64,000 nucleotides of DNA from Spirilliplanes yamanashiensis (GTDB lineage Bacteria > Actinomycetota > Actinomycetes > Mycobacteriales > Micromonosporaceae), in contig NZ_BOOY01000007.1 of assembly GCF_016863475.1 (NCBI RefSeq), forward strand, positions 1 through 64,000, written 5' to 3'. Below, piece by piece: positions 8,808-16,879 of the stretch. Both the position numbers and the translations under genes were made by a program. The notes under the pieces are model-generated. The model was not told the DNA's origin. It did not search any database and saw only the letters and a list, made by a program, of their open reading frames with translations. The first letter of the stretch is position 1, and each line of letters starts with the position of its first letter.

Positions 8808-9296
8808 TCAGCGCGGGCCGCCGTGGCCGCCGGGACCCCCGGGCCCGCCGGCGCCGCCGCGCCCGCCGCCCTGTGGGAACACGCCCGCCTCGGCGGCCTT
8901 GAGCACGGCCGCGGACTCCTCGGCGGTGATGGTGCCCGCGGCGACGGCCGCGTCCAGCCGGGTCTTCAGGGCGGCGATCCGGGCGGCCCGGCGCTCCTCG
9001 GCGGTCTGCCCCGCGTCGCCGCGGTCGGGCCGGGCGGCCTTCGCCTCGGCGCGCACCTTCTCCAGCGCCGCGGCGACCTTCGCCTTATCGATGCCGAGCT
9101 CGGCGGCCAGCGCCTCGGCGAACGCGTCCTGCCGATCGGCGGGCGCCGGCGGGGCGGCCGCCGACGACGACGGGGCCGGGGTGGGGGCCTGCTCCGCGAG
9201 CGCGGGCGTGCCGATCAGGGCCAGGGTGGCCGCGCCGGCCGCCCCGGCGACGCCGAGGGCCACGAGCAGGCTGGTGCGGCGAGTGGGTTTCTCCAC
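8808..9296 (-). CDS. small exported Ala-rich helical protein
   Basis: A protein of 162 residues with a signal peptide (LLVALGVAGAAGAATLAL, cleavage likely after TPALA). The mature part has a Pro/Ser linker and then a helical segment with the motif AFAEALAAELGIDKAKVAAALEKVRAE followed by RLDAAVAAGTITAEESAAVLKA. This is a paired-helix pattern often seen in secreted actinobacterial proteins of unknown role, where 'L.A.G.ITQ..AD.I' repeats occur. The tail is a Gly-rich stretch. The GTG at 9296 follows GGAGGA by five bases and is preferred over an ATG 36 bases upstream that lies inside an inverted repeat. Function unknown; possibly a calcium- or envelope-associated protein. Confidence 0.75.
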   Translation of the reverse strand: MEKPTRRTSLLVALGVAGAAGAATLALIGTPALAEQAPTPAPSSSAAAPPAPADRQDAFAEALAAELGIDKAKVAAALEKVRAEAKAARPDRGDAGQTAEERRAARIAALKTRLDAAVAAGTITAEESAAVLKAAEAGVFPQGGGRGGAGGPGGPGGHGGPR

Positions 9297-9312
9297 CGTT
9301 GTCCTCCAGGTG

Positions 9313-9331
9313 TGGGTGATCCGATCACCCA
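9313..9331. promoter_or_regulatory. inverted repeat in the leader of the small exported protein gene
   Basis: TGGGTGAT, three bases, then ATCACCCA: 8-bp arms, located 17 bases upstream of the GTG at 9296. It could be an operator or a small leader hairpin. Confidence 0.4.
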
Positions 9332-9340
9332 CCCTGAGGG

Positions 9341-9392
9341 CCGCGCCTGTCAGGAGCCTGTGGCCGAGCGCCGGGGTTCCTGACAGGCGCGG
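9341..9392 (-). terminator. glyA terminator-like hairpin
   Basis: A perfect 15-bp stem (CCGCGCCTGTCAGGA and complement) around a 22-nt loop, beginning 15 bases after the glyA stop on the minus strand. The perfect pairing over 15 bp is unlikely by chance. Confidence 0.7.
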
Positions 9393-9406
9393 CGTGGTTC
9401 AGCGGG

Positions 9407-10825
9407 TCACAGCGTGACGGACCCGTACAGCGGGAAGTCCGCCAGCAGCTCGGTGGCCTGCTTCGACACCCGCTCGGCGAGCGCCGGGTCGAGGTCGTAC
9501 TTGGCCTTGGAGCCCGCCGGGGAGGTCTGGCTGAGCACCGTGTGCATCAACTCGGCGATCACGTCCATCTCGCCCGTGCCGAGGCCGCGGGTGGTCAGGG
9601 CGGGGGTGCCGACGCGGATGCCGGAGGTGTACCAGGCGCCGTTCGGGTCCTGCGGGATCGAGTTGCGGTTGGTGACGATGCCCGAGTCGAGCAGCGCCTG
9701 CTCCGCCTGCCGGCCGGTCAGGCCGTACTTGTCGACGTCGATCAGCACCAGGTGGTTGTCGGTGCCGCCGCTGACCACGGTCGCGCCGCGGCTGGTCAGG
9801 CCCGCGGCCAGCGCCTGCGAGTTCTCGACGATGCGCCGCGCGTAGTCCTGGAACTCGGGGCGGCGGGCCTCGGCCAGCGCGACCGCCTTGGCGCTCATGA
9901 CGTGCGACAGCGGGCCGCCGAGCACCATCGGGCAACCCCGGTCGACCTGGTCGGCCAGCTCCGGGCCGCACAGCACCATGCCGCCGCGCGGGCCGCGCAG
10001 GCTCTTGTGCGTGGTGGTCGTGACGATGTGCGCGTGCGGCACCGGGTCGAAGTCGCCGGTGAACACCTTGCCCGCGACGAGGCCGGCGAAGTGCGCCATG
10101 TCGACCATGAAGGTCGCGCCCACCTCGTCGGCGATCTCGCGCATGATCCGGAAGTTCACCTTCCGGGGGTACGCCGAGTAGCCGCCCACGATGACCAGCG
10201 GCTTGAACTCAGCCGCCGCCGCGCGCAGGCCGTCGTAGTCGATCTGGCCGGTGGCCGGGTCGACGCCGTAGCTGCGCTGGTCGAACATCTTGCCGGAGAT
10301 GTTCGGCCGGAACCCGTGGGTGAGGTGGCCGCCGGCGTCCAGGCTCATGCCCAGCATCCGCTGGTTGCCGAACGCCTGGCGCAGCTCCGCCCACTCGGCG
10401 TCGGTCATGTCGTTGACGTTGCGCTTGCCGACCTTGGCCAGCGCGGGGGCCTCGACCCGGTCGGCCAGGATCGCCCAGTACGCGACCAGGTTGGCGTCGA
10501 TGCCGGAGTGCGGCTGCACGTACGCGTGCGGCGCGCCGAACAGGGCGGTGGCGTGCTCGGCGGCGACGGCCTCGACCGTGTCGACGTTCTGGCAACCGGC
10601 GTAGAACCGGCGGCCGATGGTGCCCTCGGCGTACTTGTCGGACAGCCAGTTGCCCATCGCGAGCAGCACGGCGGGGGAGGCGTAGTTCTCGCTGGCGATG
10701 AGCTTCAGCGACTCGCGCTGGTCGGTGAGCTCCTGCGCGATCGCGTCGGCGATGCGCGGCTCGACGGCGCGGACCACCTCGAGGGCGGCGCGGAATGCGG
10801 TCGATTCGGCGTTCAGTGCGGACAT
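9407..10825 (-). CDS. glyA: serine hydroxymethyltransferase
   Basis: A protein of 472 residues; makes glycine and 5,10-methylene-tetrahydrofolate from serine with pyridoxal phosphate in the cytoplasm. Hallmarks are [13 protein letters not shown] near the start, [15 protein letters not shown], a [10 protein letters not shown] block, and [17 protein letters not shown], in which Lys274 forms the Schiff base. It is of the longer (about 470-480 residue) actinobacterial type with an N-terminal extension rather than the 420-residue form. The ATG at 10825 follows GGGAGG. A ZTP riboswitch lies directly upstream, so expression should respond to ZMP/ZTP, the alarmone of folate one-carbon shortage. A 15-bp hairpin ends the transcript. 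Confidence 0.97.
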   Translation of the reverse strand: MSALNAESTAFRAALEVVRAVEPRIADAIAQELTDQRESLKLIASENYASPAVLLAMGNWLSDKYAEGTIGRRFYAGCQNVDTVEAVAAEHATALFGAPHAYVQPHSGIDANLVAYWAILADRVEAPALAKVGKRNVNDMTDAEWAELRQAFGNQRMLGMSLDAGGHLTHGFRPNISGKMFDQRSYGVDPATGQIDYDGLRAAAAEFKPLVIVGGYSAYPRKVNFRIMREIADEVGATFMVDMAHFAGLVAGKVFTGDFDPVPHAHIVTTTTHKSLRGPRGGMVLCGPELADQVDRGCPMVLGGPLSHVMSAKAVALAEARRPEFQDYARRIVENSQALAAGLTSRGATVVSGGTDNHLVLIDVDKYGLTGRQAEQALLDSGIVTNRNSIPQDPNGAWYTSGIRVGTPALTTRGLGTGEMDVIAELMHTVLSQTSPAGSKAKYDLDPALAERVSKQATELLADFPLYGSVTL

Positions 10826-10849
10826 CGGACCTCCCTATCACAGGTAGAA

Positions 10850-10930
10850 GGCCCAGGCGCACGGCAGGACGTCGCGGTGACGGGACCGCTCCCCGGTGGT
10901 GTCCCACCTTGACGCGCCAGTCACGGCCCG
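10850..10930 (-). promoter_or_regulatory. ZTP (pfl) riboswitch controlling glyA
   Basis: On the minus strand the leader carries the conserved elements of the pfl motif in order: CGGGCCGTGACTGGCGC at the 5' end, then GGTGGGA, the CCACCGGGGAGCG block that closes the first hairpin region, and finally CCGTGCGCCTGGGC in the 3' hairpin loop. The glyA ATG follows 25 bases later with its ribosome binding site GGGAGG between, so control of translation initiation or of the leader's read-through are both possible. ZTP riboswitches commonly precede glyA and purine or folate genes. Confidence 0.88.
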
Positions 10931-10935
10931 CGCCG

Positions 10936-10941
10936 ACTATA
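10936..10941 (-). promoter_or_regulatory. -10 box upstream of the ZTP riboswitch
   Basis: TATAGT on the minus strand; transcription would begin about seven bases later, almost exactly at the first base of the riboswitch aptamer. No convincing -35 was found. Confidence 0.5.
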
Positions 10942-10990
10942 GCCCCTCGACGGGTCCCGCCGCGCGCACGGACGGTGCGACGATCTCGGT

Positions 10991-11644
10991 GTGCCCGACC
11001 TGCCCGATCTGCTCCTCGCGCGGCTGACCAGCGCGTTCCCCGCCGCGGCCGACCCGGCGAAGGCGGCGCCGATGGCCGCGTACATGCAGCACCGCTTCCC
11101 GTTCCTCGGCCTGAGCGCGCCCGGCCGGCGCGCCGCCGCCCGGGCCGCGCTGGCCGGCCTGCCGGCGCCCGGCCCGGCCGAGCTGGCGGCGGTCGCGCGC
11201 GGGTGCTGGGCGCTGCCGGAGCGGGAGTACCAGCAGTTCGCCTGCGACTACCTGGTCCGGCACGCGCGGCTGGTCGAGGCGCCGCTGCTGCGCGAGCTAG
11301 TCACGACCCGGTCGTGGTGGGACACGGTCGACGCGCTCGCCACCCGGGTCGCCGGGGTGGCCGCCGCCCCGGCCGAGCTGGACGCCTGGGCGCTCGACGA
11401 CGACCGGTGGCTGGTGCGCACGGCGATCCTGCACCAGCTGCACCGCGGCGCGGCCACGGACACCGCGCGGCTGTTCGGGTACTGCACCGCGCAGGCCGGG
11501 CACCCCGACTTCTTCGTGCGCAAGGCCATCGGGTGGGCGCTGCGGCAGTACGCCCGCACCGACCCGGACGCGGTGCGCGGCTACCTGGCGGCACACCCGG
11601 AGCTGTCGGCGCTGTCGCGGCGCGAGGCGTCCCGGCACCTGTGA
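10991..11644 (+). CDS. AlkD-type DNA alkylation repair glycosylase
   Basis: A protein of 217 residues, built from HEAT-like helical repeats, with the family motif TTRSWWDTVDALA (the WWD Trp and Asp that line the lesion-binding groove) near 100-115, LDDDRWLVRTAILHQL, and the C-terminal FFVRKAIGWALRQYARTDPDAVR. AlkD enzymes excise N3- and N7-alkylated purines without flipping the base out. The length matches the family (about 220-240). The GTG at 10991 is the only start consistent with the family's N-terminus. It is transcribed divergently from glyA. Confidence 0.92.
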   Translation: MPDLPDLLLARLTSAFPAAADPAKAAPMAAYMQHRFPFLGLSAPGRRAAARAALAGLPAPGPAELAAVARGCWALPEREYQQFACDYLVRHARLVEAPLLRELVTTRSWWDTVDALATRVAGVAAAPAELDAWALDDDRWLVRTAILHQLHRGAATDTARLFGYCTAQAGHPDFFVRKAIGWALRQYARTDPDAVRGYLAAHPELSALSRREASRHL

Positions 11645-11652
11645 GCGTCGAT

Positions 11653-11680
11653 TGACGGACGTCGACGTCCCGTGACAGCG
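11653..11680 (+). promoter_or_regulatory. putative promoter/operator of the first GH92 gene
   Basis: TTGACG (-35-like, 11653-11658) overlaps a perfect 14-bp palindrome, GGACGTCGACGTCC (11657-11670), about 45 bases upstream of the GH92 start. The palindrome would lie between -35 and -10, a classic repressor position. A -10 is not obvious. Confidence 0.35.
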
Positions 11681-11716
11681 TGGTGCCCGGTCGGTGACGC
11701 CGTCATGGAGGTGTGC

Positions 11717-14700
11717 ATGCCCCGCCGGAGCATCGGAGTCCTGTCGGCCGCGGTCCTCGCCGCGACCCTGGCCCTGGCGGCGCCACCGTCACCCGCGGCG
11801 GCGGCGGTGGACGACCCGGTCGAGCTGGTGAACCCGTTCGTCGGCACGCAGAACTTCGGCAACACCTTCCCCGGCGCGAGCGCCCCGTTCGGCATGGTGC
11901 AGGTGTCGCCGGACACCGGCGGGCAGGGCGGCTACGACTACCAGCAGGACCACATCCACGGCTTCAGCCAGACGCACCTGTCCGGGGTGGGCTGCCCGGT
12001 GCTGGGCGAGCTGCCCGTCATGCCCACCACCGGCGCGGTGACCAGCTCGGACCACAACGCCTACCGCTCGGCGTACAGCCACGCCGACGAGGAGGCCGAG
12101 CCCGGCTACTACCGGGTGGGCCTGGCGCGCTACGGCGTCGGCGCCGAGCTGACCGCCACGGCGCGCACCGGCTGGCAGCGGTACACGTTCCCCGCCACCG
12201 ACCGGGCCAACGTGCTGTTCAACACCGGCAAGGCGAACCAGTCGGTGTTCGACTCCGAGATCCACGTCGTCGGCGACCGCACCCTGGAGGGGCGGATCAC
12301 GGCGGGCAACTTCTGCGCCGGCCGCGACCGGCACACCGTGTACTTCTCGGCGTCGTTCGACCGGCCGTTCGCGGCGTTCGGCAGCTGGCGCGGCGGCACC
12401 CTGACGCCCGGGGCGCGCGACGCGGCCGGCGGCGGCGGCAACGGCGCCTGGGTCACGTTCGACGCCACCGCCGATCGGGACGTGACGCTGAAGGTGGGGC
12501 TGTCGTACACCGGCGTCGCCGGGGCGCGCGCGAACCTGGCCGCCGAGACCGGCGACGGCCACGACTTCGACGCCACCCGCGCCGCGCTGCGCGCCATCTG
12601 GGCGGAGAAGCTGCGGCACGTCACCGTCGGCGGCGGCACCGCGGAGCGGCGGACCGCGTTCTACACCGCCCTCTACCACTCGCTGTTGCACCCCAACCTG
12701 GCCGGCGACGTCGACGGCCGCTACGTCGGCTTCGACGGCGAGGTGCACACCGCCCAGGGCCACACGCCGTACCAGAACTTCTCGCTGTGGGACACCTACC
12801 GACCGCAGAACCAGCTGCTGCAACTGCTCGAACCGCAGGTGGCGCGCGACGTCGCGCTGTCCGTGGTGGCGATCGGCCGCGACGGCGGCTGGCTGCCCCG
12901 GTGGGCGCTGGTCAACAGCGAGACCAACATCATGACCGGCGACCCGGTCACCCCGTTCCTCGTCGAGGCCTGGTCGAAGGGGCTGCTCGCCGGGCACGAG
13001 CGGGAGGCGTACGCGCTGCTGCGGGCCAACGCCACCGCGCTGCCGCCGGCGTCGTCGCCGTACCACGGGCGCAACGGCGTCACCCACTACGCCGAGCGCG
13101 GCTTCATCCCGTCCGGGCTGCGGCTCGGCGCCGACTGCGCCGACAAGGGCGGCGACAACGACTGCACGCACCCGGCGTCGGCCACCCTCGAGTACGCCGC
13201 CGCGGACGCGTCCCTGGCGCTGATGGCCCGAGCGCTCGGCGAGACCGCCGACGCGGCGCTGTTCGCCGGGCGCGGCCAGTGGTACCGCAACCTGTGGGAC
13301 CCGGCGATCAAGCAGTTCCGGCCGCGCACCGTCGACGGCACCTGGGTCACGCCGTACGACCCGGTCGAGGCGGGGCACCAGTTCCACGAGGGCGGGGCGT
13401 ACCAGTACCAGTGGCTCGTCCCGCAGGACCCGGCCGGGCTGGTCGCGCTCATGGGCGGGCGGCGGGCCGCCGAGCAGCGGCTCGACCGGTTCTTCGTGCA
13501 CGACCGGCTGCTCACCGACCCGGCCGGCACCGCCCGCACCGAGTGGATCACCCAGCCGTACGACTACTACGGCAAGCCCACGTACAACCCGAACAACGAG
13601 CCCGACCTGCCGGCGCCGTGGATGTACAACTGGGTCGGCGCGCCGGGCAAGGCGTCCACCGCGGTGCGCGCGGCGTGGACGCTGTTCACCACCGGCCCCG
13701 ACGGCATGACCGGCAACGACGACCTGGGCACGATGAGCGCCTGGTACGTGTTCTCGTCGCTCGGCCTGTACCCGGCGATGAGCGGGTCCGGCGTGCTCAC
13801 CGTCAGCACCCCGCAGTTCCCGTCGACCACGGTCACGATCGGCGCGTACGGCGGCCAGGGCGGCACCCTGCGCATCGAGGCGCCGGGCGTCGGCGACGCC
13901 GTCCGCTACATCCGGTCGGCCACGATCGGCGGCACCCCGCTGACGAACACCTGGCTGGACTGGTCGCAGCTGGCCCGCGGCGGCGACCTCGCGTTCACCG
14001 TGGGCACCGCGCCGTCGGCGTGGGGCACGGCCACCACCGCGGCGCCGCCGTCGGTGAACCGGCCCGGCCCGGACCGCCGCACGGCGCTGTCGGCCGCGCT
14101 GCGCACCCCGTCCACGGTCGTGCCGGTGGGCGCCGCCACCGCGAACCTGCTGCTGGACGTGCTCGGCCAGGCGCCCGGCACGGTGACCGCCCGGGTCACG
14201 GCCGCCGCCCCGGCGGGCTGGCGCACCCCGACGGTGAGCCCGGCCTCGCCGCTGGCGCTGGCCTCGAACGGTCTGCCCGTGCAGCGCACCGTCACCGTCG
14301 GCGTGCGCGTCCCGGCGGGCACCCCGGCCGGGGCGTACCCGGTGACGGTGACGGTCGGCGGCGCGGGCGCGACAATCACCCGGCAGGCCACCGTGCTGGT
14401 CCGCCCGGCGGCGGCGTGCGCGAGCACCGCGGACGGCCAGTGCGCCGTCGACCTCGCCGCCGAGCGCACCAAGGACGGCACCGCCACCGTCGCCCGCACC
14501 ACCGAGGGCGACTTCGACGGCGGCGGCTGGAGCTTCGACGCGGACCTGCTGCCCGCCGCCGGCACGGTCACCTGGGGCGGCGTCACCTACGCCACCCCCG
14601 ACCCGGGCGGCACCGCGCCGAACTTCGTGCAGGCCCGCGGGCAGGCGATCCTGCTGCCGGCCGGCGACCGGGACGCGCTGCGCCTGGTCGCCACCACCCA

Positions 14701-14974
14701 CAACGGCCCGGTGACGGCCGGCGTGACCGTCGGCTACGCCGACGGCAGCGTCCAGCAGGTGCCGCTGACCGTCGCCGACTGGTGCGGCTCCGCCGCCGCG
14801 GGCACCACCACGGTCCTGGCCATGCCGCACCGCATCAAGGCCGGCCAGGGCGTCGACGGCCCGCCGGTCGCCCTGTTCGCCGCCACGATCGCGCTCGACG
14901 CGGGCAAGCAGATCCGCTCGGTCACCCTGCCCGACGACCCCCGCCTGCACGTGTACGCGGCCACGCTGACGTGA
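11717..14974 (+). CDS. secreted GH92 alpha-mannosidase with C-terminal accessory domains
   Basis: A protein of 1085 residues with a signal peptide (cleavage after an Ala-rich run near residue 30). The GH92 catalytic part (about 32-790) starts with ELVNPFVGTQNFGNTFPGASAPFGM and has HGFSQTHLSGVGC, WDTYRPQNQL and the hallmark GNDDLGTMSAWYVFSSLGLYP, which carries a catalytic acid. GH92 enzymes are calcium-dependent, inverting exo-alpha-mannosidases acting on alpha-1,2/1,3/1,4/1,6 linkages of N-glycans and fungal mannan. Two accessory modules follow: an NEW3/NPCBM-associated immunoglobulin-like domain (about 800-900) and a beta-sandwich of about 185 residues seen in other secreted glycosidases. 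The ATG at 11717 follows GGAGGT by five bases. It converges on the next gene with a seven-base gap. Confidence 0.93.
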   Translation: MPRRSIGVLSAAVLAATLALAAPPSPAAAAVDDPVELVNPFVGTQNFGNTFPGASAPFGMVQVSPDTGGQGGYDYQQDHIHGFSQTHLSGVGCPVLGELPVMPTTGAVTSSDHNAYRSAYSHADEEAEPGYYRVGLARYGVGAELTATARTGWQRYTFPATDRANVLFNTGKANQSVFDSEIHVVGDRTLEGRITAGNFCAGRDRHTVYFSASFDRPFAAFGSWRGGTLTPGARDAAGGGGNGAWVTFDATADRDVTLKVGLSYTGVAGARANLAAETGDGHDFDATRAALRAIWAEKLRHVTVGGGTAERRTAFYTALYHSLLHPNLAGDVDGRYVGFDGEVHTAQGHTPYQNFSLWDTYRPQNQLLQLLEPQVARDVALSVVAIGRDGGWLPRWALVNSETNIMTGDPVTPFLVEAWSKGLLAGHEREAYALLRANATALPPASSPYHGRNGVTHYAERGFIPSGLRLGADCADKGGDNDCTHPASATLEYAAADASLALMARALGETADAALFAGRGQWYRNLWDPAIKQFRPRTVDGTWVTPYDPVEAGHQFHEGGAYQYQWLVPQDPAGLVALMGGRRAAEQRLDRFFVHDRLLTDPAGTARTEWITQPYDYYGKPTYNPNNEPDLPAPWMYNWVGAPGKASTAVRAAWTLFTTGPDGMTGNDDLGTMSAWYVFSSLGLYPAMSGSGVLTVSTPQFPSTTVTIGAYGGQGGTLRIEAPGVGDAVRYIRSATIGGTPLTNTWLDWSQLARGGDLAFTVGTAPSAWGTATTAAPPSVNRPGPDRRTALSAALRTPSTVVPVGAATANLLLDVLGQAPGTVTARVTAAAPAGWRTPTVSPASPLALASNGLPVQRTVTVGVRVPAGTPAGAYPVTVTVGGAGATITRQATVLVRPAAACASTADGQCAVDLAAERTKDGTATVARTTEGDFDGGGWSFDADLLPAAGTVTWGGVTYATPDPGGTAPNFVQARGQAILLPAGDRDALRLVATTHNGPVTAGVTVGYADGSVQQVPLTVADWCGSAAAGTTTVLAMPHRIKAGQGVDGPPVALFAATIALDAGKQIRSVTLPDDPRLHVYAATLT

Positions 14975-14981
14975 CCGCCGG

Positions 14982-15872
14982 TCAGTTGATCGGCACGCCC
15001 GACGGGACCACCGAGCCCGGGATGAGGCCCGTCGCCGGGGCCAGGTCGCAGTGCTCGGTGACCTCCGTGCGGTCGATGTCGGCGGTGGACGGCACCGCCT
15101 GCGGGTTGGTGGCGGCGCGCTGACGGGTCACGCCGGGCGCGCACTGCTGCGCCGAGCCGTCGAGCACCAGGTCGCCGCCGACCAGCTCGCCCGCCCGGTC
15201 GCGGAACACCAGCGCGGTGCCGCGCGGCTTGAGCGGCGCGCACCACGCCGACGTGGCGTCGTAGTCGACGGTGCCGGTGCCGTGGTCGTCGCGGGTGGCG
15301 GCGCCGGGGACGGCGGCCGCGGTCACGGTGGCGAACCCGTCCGCCGGCAGCCACTGGGTGACGGCGAGCGCGACGGTCATCGTGGCGGCCCGGGTGGCGG
15401 CGCCGTCGCCGTCGCGGGTGGGCAGCACGGCCACGCCGACGGCGGTGCGCTGACCGGGCAGGATGATCGGCACCTCCTGCACGAGCCAGCTGCGCTGCCG
15501 GGTGTCGGCGGCCGGGTCGCCGTCGGCGGCGGTGACCGCGAACGTGACGCGGGTGCGGTACGCGACCCGGGTGCTCGTGTTCTCGACGACGGCGCCCATG
15601 CTGATCCGGTCGGCCCGGCCGTCCGGCTCGCCGTCGAGGTCGCGGCTCTCCTGGGTGAACCCGCGCTCGGCGACCCGCACCGCGCCGCCGTCCGGGGCGT
15701 CCGGCGCCGCCGCCGCGGTCGGCGCCCCCACGGCGGGCAGCCGGCAGCCGGTCTCGGCCGGGGGCGACCCGCCGGCCCGCCACCACACCACGGCGCCGCC
15801 CACGACCAGCACGACGGCGCCCACCGCGACGGCGGCCGACCCGCTCGTCCGGCGGCGGTGTCTCCGGGCCAT
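14982..15872 (-). CDS. membrane-anchored hypothetical protein
   Basis: A protein of 296 residues: a basic N-terminus (MARRHRRRTSG), one membrane helix (about 11-31, AAVAVGAVVLVVGGAVVWW) and an extracellular part. That part shows two beta-domains, the first with VVENTSTRVAYRTRVTFAVTA resembling immunoglobulin-like or FxLYD-like folds, and an end with paired cysteines (WCAPL, QQCAPG, EHCDL). No catalytic motif is seen. The ATG at 15872 follows GGGAGGGACG. It lies between a GH92 gene and a membrane protein gene; function unknown. Confidence 0.7.
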   Translation of the reverse strand: MARRHRRRTSGSAAVAVGAVVLVVGGAVVWWRAGGSPPAETGCRLPAVGAPTAAAAPDAPDGGAVRVAERGFTQESRDLDGEPDGRADRISMGAVVENTSTRVAYRTRVTFAVTAADGDPAADTRQRSWLVQEVPIILPGQRTAVGVAVLPTRDGDGAATRAATMTVALAVTQWLPADGFATVTAAAVPGAATRDDHGTGTVDYDATSAWCAPLKPRGTALVFRDRAGELVGGDLVLDGSAQQCAPGVTRQRAATNPQAVPSTADIDRTEVTEHCDLAPATGLIPGSVVPSGVPIN

Positions 15873-15961
15873 CGTCCCTCCCACGGCGTCGCACCGCGGC
15901 GGCCCCGCTGTCCGAAGTGGATCAGCGCGACCGCGGCGGCTCAGCATATCGACGCAGATGG

Positions 15962-16771
15962 CTACGTTCCAGTAACGGCGAGCGCCAGCACGGTGCCGCC
16001 GACGACGACGTCGACGACCGCGCACCACTCGGCGTAGCCGCGGGGCACGACCCGGTCGCGGCGGTGGTACCACAGGTCCCAGGCGGCGTGGACGAGCCAG
16101 CCGACGCCGATCAGGACGGTCGCCACGCCGCCGCCGGCCGCGAGCGCCGCGCCCGCCAGCGCCAGGTACGCCGCGAGCTGCCCGAGCTGCAGGGCCAGCT
16201 CGCGGCGCGGGCGCAGGGTGCGCCGGGCCGCCCCGATGACCAGGTAGCCGACCGGCAGCACGAGCATCGCCAGCGCGGGCGGCACGGTGGGGTGGATCAG
16301 GTTGTCCAGCGTCACGACGAGCGCCAGCAGGGTGGGCCAGCACCGCCGCAGCAGGGTGTGCGGCGCGGGCGGGTGGACGGCGGTCGAGTACTCGGCGCGC
16401 CGGCGCAGCATCGCCGCGGCCATCGCGGGCAGCATCAGCAGGTGGCCGCCGAGCAGCACCGCCTCGCCGGGCAGCGCGCCCGCCCACCACGGCGGCAGCA
16501 GCACCAGGAACGGCACGTACATGGCGACCGCCATCCCGGCGATCGCCGCCCGGCCGTGGCGGCGGTGCCACATCCACAGCGCCATGCCGGCGGCCATGTC
16601 GGTGGCCGTCACGAGGGCGGCCACGTCGGGGCGGGCCAGCGTGGCCGGCGAGAGCACCGGCTCCCAGAGGGGGCCGAACAGCAGCATCCCGGCGAGCATG
16701 GCCAGGACCATCTCGGCGGCGTGCCGGGCGAACGGCGGGACACGGGTCGGGCGTACGGCGGTGGTCGTCAT
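15962..16771 (-). CDS. polytopic integral membrane protein
   Basis: A protein of 269 residues with about seven or eight hydrophobic helices (for example MVLAMLAGMLLFGPLW, AGMAVAMYVPFLVLLPPWW, LAMLVLPVGYLVIGAA, ATVLIGVGWLVHAAWDLWYH, VVVGGTVLALAVTGT). A conserved-looking LIHPTVPP and a WDLWYHRRDR segment lie at helix ends; no family is recognised with confidence. It is transcribed divergently from the histidine kinase gene, with an inverted repeat in the shared control region. It is therefore a candidate target of that two-component system, as with the membrane proteins controlled by DesK/DesR-like pairs. Confidence 0.75.
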   Translation of the reverse strand: MTTTAVRPTRVPPFARHAAEMVLAMLAGMLLFGPLWEPVLSPATLARPDVAALVTATDMAAGMALWMWHRRHGRAAIAGMAVAMYVPFLVLLPPWWAGALPGEAVLLGGHLLMLPAMAAAMLRRRAEYSTAVHPPAPHTLLRRCWPTLLALVVTLDNLIHPTVPPALAMLVLPVGYLVIGAARRTLRPRRELALQLGQLAAYLALAGAALAAGGGVATVLIGVGWLVHAAWDLWYHRRDRVVPRGYAEWCAVVDVVVGGTVLALAVTGT

Positions 16772-16815
16772 GCCTCGACCCTCGGCCGGGCGGGGCGCAG
16801 CCGGTACCCGCGGCG

Positions 16816-16834
16816 CGCACGGCCGGACCGTGCG
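16816..16834. promoter_or_regulatory. inverted repeat between membrane protein and two-component genes
   Basis: CGCACGG, five bases, CCGTGCG: 7-bp perfect arms in the 108-base divergent control region. It is a candidate binding site for the NarL-type regulator encoded at 17986. Confidence 0.45.
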
Positions 16835-16867
16835 TCCCGCATGGGCCCGCCGTGCGCCGCGCGCCCC

Positions 16868-16873
16868 TAGCAT
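16868..16873 (+). promoter_or_regulatory. -10 box of leaderless two-component operon
   Basis: TAGCAT six bases before the GTG at 16880; no Shine-Dalgarno sequence is present. Confidence 0.5.
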
Positions 16874-16879
16874 CGGGCC

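Noticed and set aside
11789-14950. Minus-strand open frame of about 1050 residues inside the first GH92 gene
   Set aside because: Shadow frame caused by high GC; Val/Arg/Gly-rich without motifs, whereas the plus strand has the full GH92 signature.
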